The notes beneath the pieces were generated by a model. The model ran no database searches. It worked only from the letters and a program-made list of their open reading frames with translations, and was not told the DNA's origin. 64,000 nucleotides of DNA from Tupaia tana (Eukaryota > Chordata > Mammalia > Scandentia > Tupaiidae). Both the position numbers and the translations under genes were made by a program. This document shows positions 60,229-64,000 of the stretch, in pieces. The stretch lies in assembly GCA_026018925.1 (NCBI GenBank), contig JAKSZU010000029.1, positions 14,311,778 through 14,375,777 on the forward strand. The letters are read 5' to 3'. Positions within the stretch are counted from its first letter, which is position 1, and each line of letters opens with the position of its first letter.

Positions 60229-60799
60229 TGTTACTGAACTCAAATCAGGTTCACTCGCCCAAGCGCTATAAAACCAAGCCATAGGCACAGGGTGTGATGA
60301 AGGAAAGTACAGCTTTATTGCAAAGCACAAAGCAAGGAGAACGGGCAGCTCATGCTGAAAAGACCCGGTCTCCCTGAGATATTCCCCACATGCTCCCCAC
60401 ATGCGTTGTTAAGGGCAAAATTAGGGGCAGAGGTCCCAGGCACATGATCAGTTCAGTGTTTGGTTTAAGAGGGCGTGATCAGCTCGTGGGCATTCTTGAT
60501 TGGTGAGGCCTTAGATAATCAAATTCCTCTTCAGGTGTCTGGAACCATTTAGCCTGGAGTCTCTGAGCTCACAACCAGCAGTTTCCAGTCTACAAAACAT
60601 CTTACATATTGAAATGAAAACCTTCTTTCCTCTAAGTGAGAGTTGCAGAGGTCAAATGGCCCTCACTCATGGTCCATGTTGGTCATTATCATAACCAAAG
60701 TCTGAAGACTTACTCCTTACTCTGGGCCATTATAATGCAAATGGACTTTATATTTCAGGAACCCTAAAAAATACATTAGGGGGTTCTTGCTCTGTTTCA
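60229..60799 (-). repeat. 5' LTR of the minus-strand provirus
   Basis: 571 bp. It differs from the other LTR by a 10-bp tandem duplication (CCCCACATGC repeated near 60384-60404) and about 20 substitutions. Confidence 0.92.
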
Positions 60800-61198
60800 A
60801 TAACAACTCCTATAACTTGGCTATGACTGGGTTTCCTCTCCTTTCTCACTGATCAAAATATAACAAACCAACCCCATGCCCAGCTTGGATTGGATCACCC
60901 CACTCCAGAGCTTCTGGAGTCCCCTTTGTACACCTGAATGCACACACCCACCTTCTGACAAAGCAGCTACTGAAAACAAAGCCCAGGTCACCTCTTTTCT
61001 CACCCCGGAACTGCACACCCCGACGCTCCTGTCACTCTCCCCACCCAGCCTGGACCATGGGTTGCGCCTTCCCTCAGGCGTCCCTCCTTCTCCACCTGAC
61101 ATCACCCAACGTTTCTGCTCCCACCAAGGAAGAAGAACACCTCTCCCCTACCAGGGTCCTCAAAACCTGCTATGCTCCTCCATCACACTCAGACTCAC

Positions 61199-61360
61199 CG
61201 TCATGGACACTGTGTCCGGCAGAGCATGGTCAGCACAGCGGCAGGTTCTCCCCAGCGACCACGCAGAAGGAACTGAGCGCCACAGGTGGAGAAAGAATCT
61301 GAAAAAGCCGCCCTCCTGGGCCTGTGCTGATGATGCCATTGGAGCAGAGACTACATTTTC
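61199..61360 (-). pseudogene. Candidate KRAB-ZNF first exon and start codon
   Basis: On the minus strand the sequence ATGACG (61204-61199) is followed exactly by GTGAGT, a strong donor. M-T joined to the KRAB-A exon at 21842-21968 reads [14 protein letters not shown] in phase, the usual start of KRAB-ZNF proteins. Upstream lies a GC-richer leader with an out-of-frame ATG at 61225-61227 that stops across the real start. The transcription start is not defined. The distance to KRAB-A, about 39 kb, is long but is filled with insertions. The exon might instead belong to a different ZNF copy. Confidence 0.6.
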
Positions 61361-61375
61361 CACAAGGCTCTGTGA
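61336..61375 (-). promoter_or_regulatory. ACTACATTTTCC promoter motif with CCAAT
   Basis: GACTACATTTTCCACAAGGC (about 61349-61368) resembles the ACTACATTTCCCAGAAGGC motif bound by ZNF143-type factors and common in KRAB-ZNF promoters. A CCAAT motif (minus strand, about 61337-61341) lies beside it. Confidence 0.5.
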
Positions 61376-61591
61376 TCACAGATTAGGCACCAATGTGAAG
61401 GTTCCTGTGCTTTCACAGAGGAGAGTCCTGTAACTAGGAGACCAGAAAGTGACAGGAGAGAAACAGTCTTTATCCAGGTGAGTGAGAGACAGGATCCTAG
61501 CTCTTTATTAAATCCTGGTTGATGTTTCAGGGATAATGGGGAAATTTTTATGTGGGTCACTTAGTCAATGACATTAATAAGTAAGTTAATA
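61376..61591. other. Region right of the candidate promoter
   Basis: Contains a plus-strand splice-donor-like TATCCAG/GTGAGTGAG at 61477/61478, so a divergent transcript is possible. No coding region is recognised. Confidence 0.3.
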
Positions 61592-61712
61592 CTGGCAGTT
61601 GGTATAATGGCTATGTCGCTGGACTCCCATGTAGTTGACTGTGGTTCGAGTCCCAGACATGGTGTGGCATGGCAAGCCCTCCTGGAATACCAATAAACCT
61701 CTAAAAAATAAT
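61592..61712 (+). mobile_element. tRNA SINE head with most of the body missing
   Basis: GGCAGTTGGTATAATGGCTA, GGTTCGAGTCCCAGACATGG intact, then a short linker and AATAAACCTCTAAAAAATA. About 140 bp of the usual body is absent. Confidence 0.8.
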
Positions 61713-62184
61713 TCTTTTGTTGTTCTGAAATAATTATTCCGGTTGTAGAACCATGTACTTTTTTGCAATGCAATCTAAAGCATGAAAAATGTCTTTTAGT
61801 TTATTAAGAAACAAATAATTACTATGGCAGTTCTCTTACAGTCATTAAAATATGTTTATCCTCACCCAATAAGCTGATTTTTGAGTGTTCAATGGGTATT
61901 ACATTTGAAAACTGTTCTAATGTATATATAAGATAGCAGAATTATAGGATAGGTGTATTTCATATTCCAAGTCTATTTACACTTCAAGTTTCCAATAATT
62001 ACTTGCCTAAAAATTTCCATGTTTTATCCTACAAATCTTTAATTATTTGGGGTGTGTCTGTGTGTGGGAGGTGTGCCTGACTTATCTACTCTTCCTTAAT
62101 TTTGACCACAAACCAGGCCAGGAGGGATTTCATATACATTTTGCTATCACTGAGTTTCTTTTCAAACAGAGAACTGTCCATATT
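61713..62184. other. Unassigned AT-rich sequence
   Basis: No gene or repeat recognised in about 470 bp. Confidence 0.4.
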
Positions 62185-62356
62185 TTTAAAAATTATTTTA
62201 TTTAAGTATATTTATTATTATTATTATTATTTTAATTTGATGAGCAAGAGAGTGAGAAGGAAAGTGAAAAAGCAAACTGCCAGGTCTGGGACTTGAACCA
62301 TGCTTAGCCATGTCTGACTCCAGTGCCTTAAGCCCCCAGACCACCTGCTGGCCCCA
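62185..62356 (-). mobile_element. Short-form tRNA SINE
   Basis: ATTATTATTTTAATTTGATG, AAAGCAAACTGCCAGGTCTG, GGACTTGAACCATG, CCACCTGCTGGCCCC. Confidence 0.85.
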
Positions 62357-63492
62357 TAATGCCCATCCTGATTCATCAGGGTTAATGTTACACTGGAGTG
62401 GTGACATGCAGCTAGGACTGTGGTCCCTGGTAGCAATAGGAATCACCATGGACATCTTATTTACTCTGTCCAAGCACTAGGGTATCTCGACCACCACAAA
62501 CTAGGCCAGAGTGCAGACAATAGCTAAATACCAACTTTCCAATGTACAAACATCAACACACACACAAGCGTGAAGAATAAGCAGGAGAATGTGATGCTAT
62601 CAATAGACAAAGTGAAGTGCAGGGACTGACACTAAAGGGAAGATACAGGACCTGCTTGACATAGATTTCACTGTCATGGTTTTAAGGAAGCACAACACAC
62701 TTAAAAGAAAATACACAGGAACATTTCAACATACCTTTGATGCTCATATGGCATGGTTCTAGAAGAGCTTTTGGGGTGGGGAATATTATTGTGAGTGCCT
62801 TTGAAATATACAGTCTTCTGAGATGGCCGTTTTAGTTTTTACTTTTTGAGTTTTACTTGCAGTCATATCATCAATGTAGTCATTTGTTTAACAAGTAATT
62901 GTTCAGCAACTCACTGCCTCAAGAATAGTTTCAGTACATGGTGAATACAGTAATTTAAAAATGTCTGTAGTTCAATAAAGGGGAAACAGTTATCTTAACT
63001 ATACAGTTATCTTAACTATACAGAATACACCAACAGCACTCTGGGGAGTCTGAATTATTTAGATGGCAAGAGTGACAGTTAACCAGGTTTTGAGGGAGGA
63101 ACAGTATTTGAAGATGATGGAAAGGTTTAGGCAAAGAACACAGTAGCAAGATTTTGCTGCAAATATAAAATGGAAGTCAGTCCCACCTGTGCGAAGTGTA
63201 TTATAGAAGAGGGAGAGGAATGTAAGAGAAGGTTGAAAAGATAGACAGGATCTTACTGACTATCTTGGTTTTTACCTCAGAGAAGTGAGGAAGGCTTGAA
63301 ATGCTCTTAGTAAAAAAATAATATCATCTAATTCACTTTTTGGAAAAATTAACCTAACCATTGTAAGGACAATAGATTGGGACAGGCAAAAATGGAATTA
63401 GGAAAACCAGGAGGGAGGCTGTTTGAGATGCTCAGGAATAGAAAGTGGTAACTTGGACTATGCGAACAAATGAATTTAAGATGTATTCAAAA
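62357..63492. other. Unassigned sequence
   Basis: About 1.1 kb with no recognisable gene. A 17-bp direct repeat ACAGTTATCTTAACTAT occurs twice near 62986-63020. Confidence 0.4.
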
Positions 63493-63748
63493 TGGGACCA
63501 GCAGGTAGCATAATTGCTATGTCGCTGGATTCCTATGTAGTCGACCGTGTTTCAAGTCCTGGACCCAGTGGCTTAAAGTCATGCTGGGTGCATGTGTGTG
63601 CATGCCCAAGATCCCGAGAGGAGAATGGAGGAGAAGAGATTGCAGCGTGGCAATCCACCTGGGAGGTGATTTCTCACTTTCTGTCTATTTGTCTGTCTCC
63701 GTCTTTCTCGCAAATGCATGCACCCTATAGCAAAAATCTTTCAAAAAA
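63493..63748 (+). mobile_element. Young tRNA SINE
   Basis: GGGACCAGCAGGTAGCATAA head, TTTCAAGTCCTGGACCC, full body, CACCCTATAGCAAAAATC, A-tail. Confidence 0.9.
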
Positions 63749-64000
63749 ATGTTTTGAAAATGGATTGGATGTAAGGATGAGTCTCTGGAATGACCCATTC
63801 AGAGATGACTTCAGTATAATTCTATAACTTCTGGATTGAGTCACTGGGTGTGGTGATTCCATTTTGGTTACAACATGGGGTACACACAGAGACAAATAGA
63901 TGCTAACTTTGAGTCAGGTCTTGAAGGCTCTTTAATGCTGTCCTTGGAGGGGAAGCATAAATGTCCTCTGGAATTCAGCACAGACCCCATAGCTGGCTTG
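63749..64000. other. Unassigned right edge
   Basis: About 250 bp with no reading frame or repeat recognised before the window ends. Confidence 0.4.

Larger units (their letters stand above)
52548..60799 (-). mobile_element. Full-length provirus, minus strand, no visible coding capacity
   Basis: Two direct LTRs enclose about 7.1 kb, with host ATAA duplicated at 52544-52547 and 60800-60803. A 4-bp duplication points to a class I (gammaretrovirus-like) ERV. On the minus strand the order is 5' LTR 60229-60799, primer-binding site about 60206-60223, a leader with a good splice donor (ATTAG/GTAAGT at about 59570), a long AT-rich interior, a polypurine tract near 53109-53122, and 3' LTR 52548-53108. 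I find no frame resembling gag, pol or env. The longest frames are about 100 codons and match no motif. Either it is heavily decayed, which the modest LTR divergence (about 3.5 percent by eye) argues against, or it belongs to a non-coding family moved by others. Two SINEs lie inside (55180-55370, 58652-58895). Confidence 0.85.
51735..60855 (+). mobile_element. Older LTR-like sequence hosting the provirus
   Basis: 51735-52547 ends TTTGAGAGACACAAGAGCTC..CGCTGGTAATAA. Across the provirus it continues at 60800 as ATAACAACTCC, through GGGTTTCCTCTCC to about 60855. GGGGGCTGCGGGGTCTTTGAGAGACACAAG resembles class I LTR R/U5 sequence. Ends are not certain. A SINE sits at 52225-52494. Confidence 0.4.

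Noticed and set aside
60876..61433. 185-codon open frame on the plus strand
   Set aside because: Proline- and serine-rich with no domain. It lies antisense over the candidate ZNF first exon, and GC-rich sequence gives long chance frames.

Overview
The window looks like intergenic and intronic DNA from a placental mammal. It is AT-rich and full of LINE-1 (L1) fragments, with about 50 copies of a tRNA-derived SINE, several LTR elements and microsatellites. The SINE head carries A-box and B-box promoter motifs. Young copies run about 260-275 bp with a CT-rich body and an A-tail, and a shorter form of about 170 bp ends in TAA-rich sequence. I do not recognise it as a primate, rodent, lagomorph, carnivore, ungulate or bat SINE. 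It most resembles what I know of colugo (Dermoptera) tRNA-derived SINEs, but that is an inference I could not check. No intact protein-coding gene is visible.

Layout. 1-9.7 kb: L1 5' and 3' fragments (mostly minus strand), nested SINEs, an LTR-like piece and a GC-richer unidentified stretch. 9.7-13.2 kb: a plus-strand L1 fragment split by a processed PUM3 (KIAA0020) pseudogene that itself carries two SINEs. 13.4-17.9 kb: mostly unassigned. 17.9-22 kb: a minus-strand KRAB/C2H2 zinc-finger gene with KRAB-A and KRAB-B exons and a long finger exon broken by stops and frameshifts. A candidate first exon and promoter (start codon, GTGAGT donor, ACTACATTTTCC-type motif) lies far upstream at 61.2-61.4 kb and is phase-compatible with the KRAB-A exon. 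If it belongs, most of the window is intron 1 of this dead gene. 24.0-27.35 kb: an L1 with target-site duplications and an internal deletion. 28-30.7 kb: an older L1.

35.0-39.75 kb: a tandem array of a roughly 140-bp unit (about 31 copies), interrupted by a solo LTR with a 4-bp duplication, leading into the 5' part of a plus-strand L1 (39.9-41.6 kb) that carries another solo LTR. 41.6-49.1 kb: SINE-rich sequence.

49.39-51.68 kb: a compact non-coding LTR retrotransposon inserted in a SINE. It has two 411-bp LTRs, a 6-bp duplication TCCAGC, a primer-binding site matching tRNA-Ile, a polypurine tract and an interior made almost wholly of two tandem-repeat families. 52.55-60.80 kb: a minus-strand provirus with LTRs of 561 and 571 bp and a 4-bp duplication ATAA. 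No long reading frame is visible inside it, and it sits in what looks like an older LTR. The rest of the right end is the ZNF first-exon candidate, SINEs and unassigned sequence.

The strongest candidates for something undescribed are the repeat-filled LTR element at 49.4-51.7 kb and the tandem array upstream of an L1 at 35-39.7 kb. The transposon calls rest on structure visible in the sequence (terminal repeats, duplications, promoter boxes, tails). Family names would need a repeat-library search.
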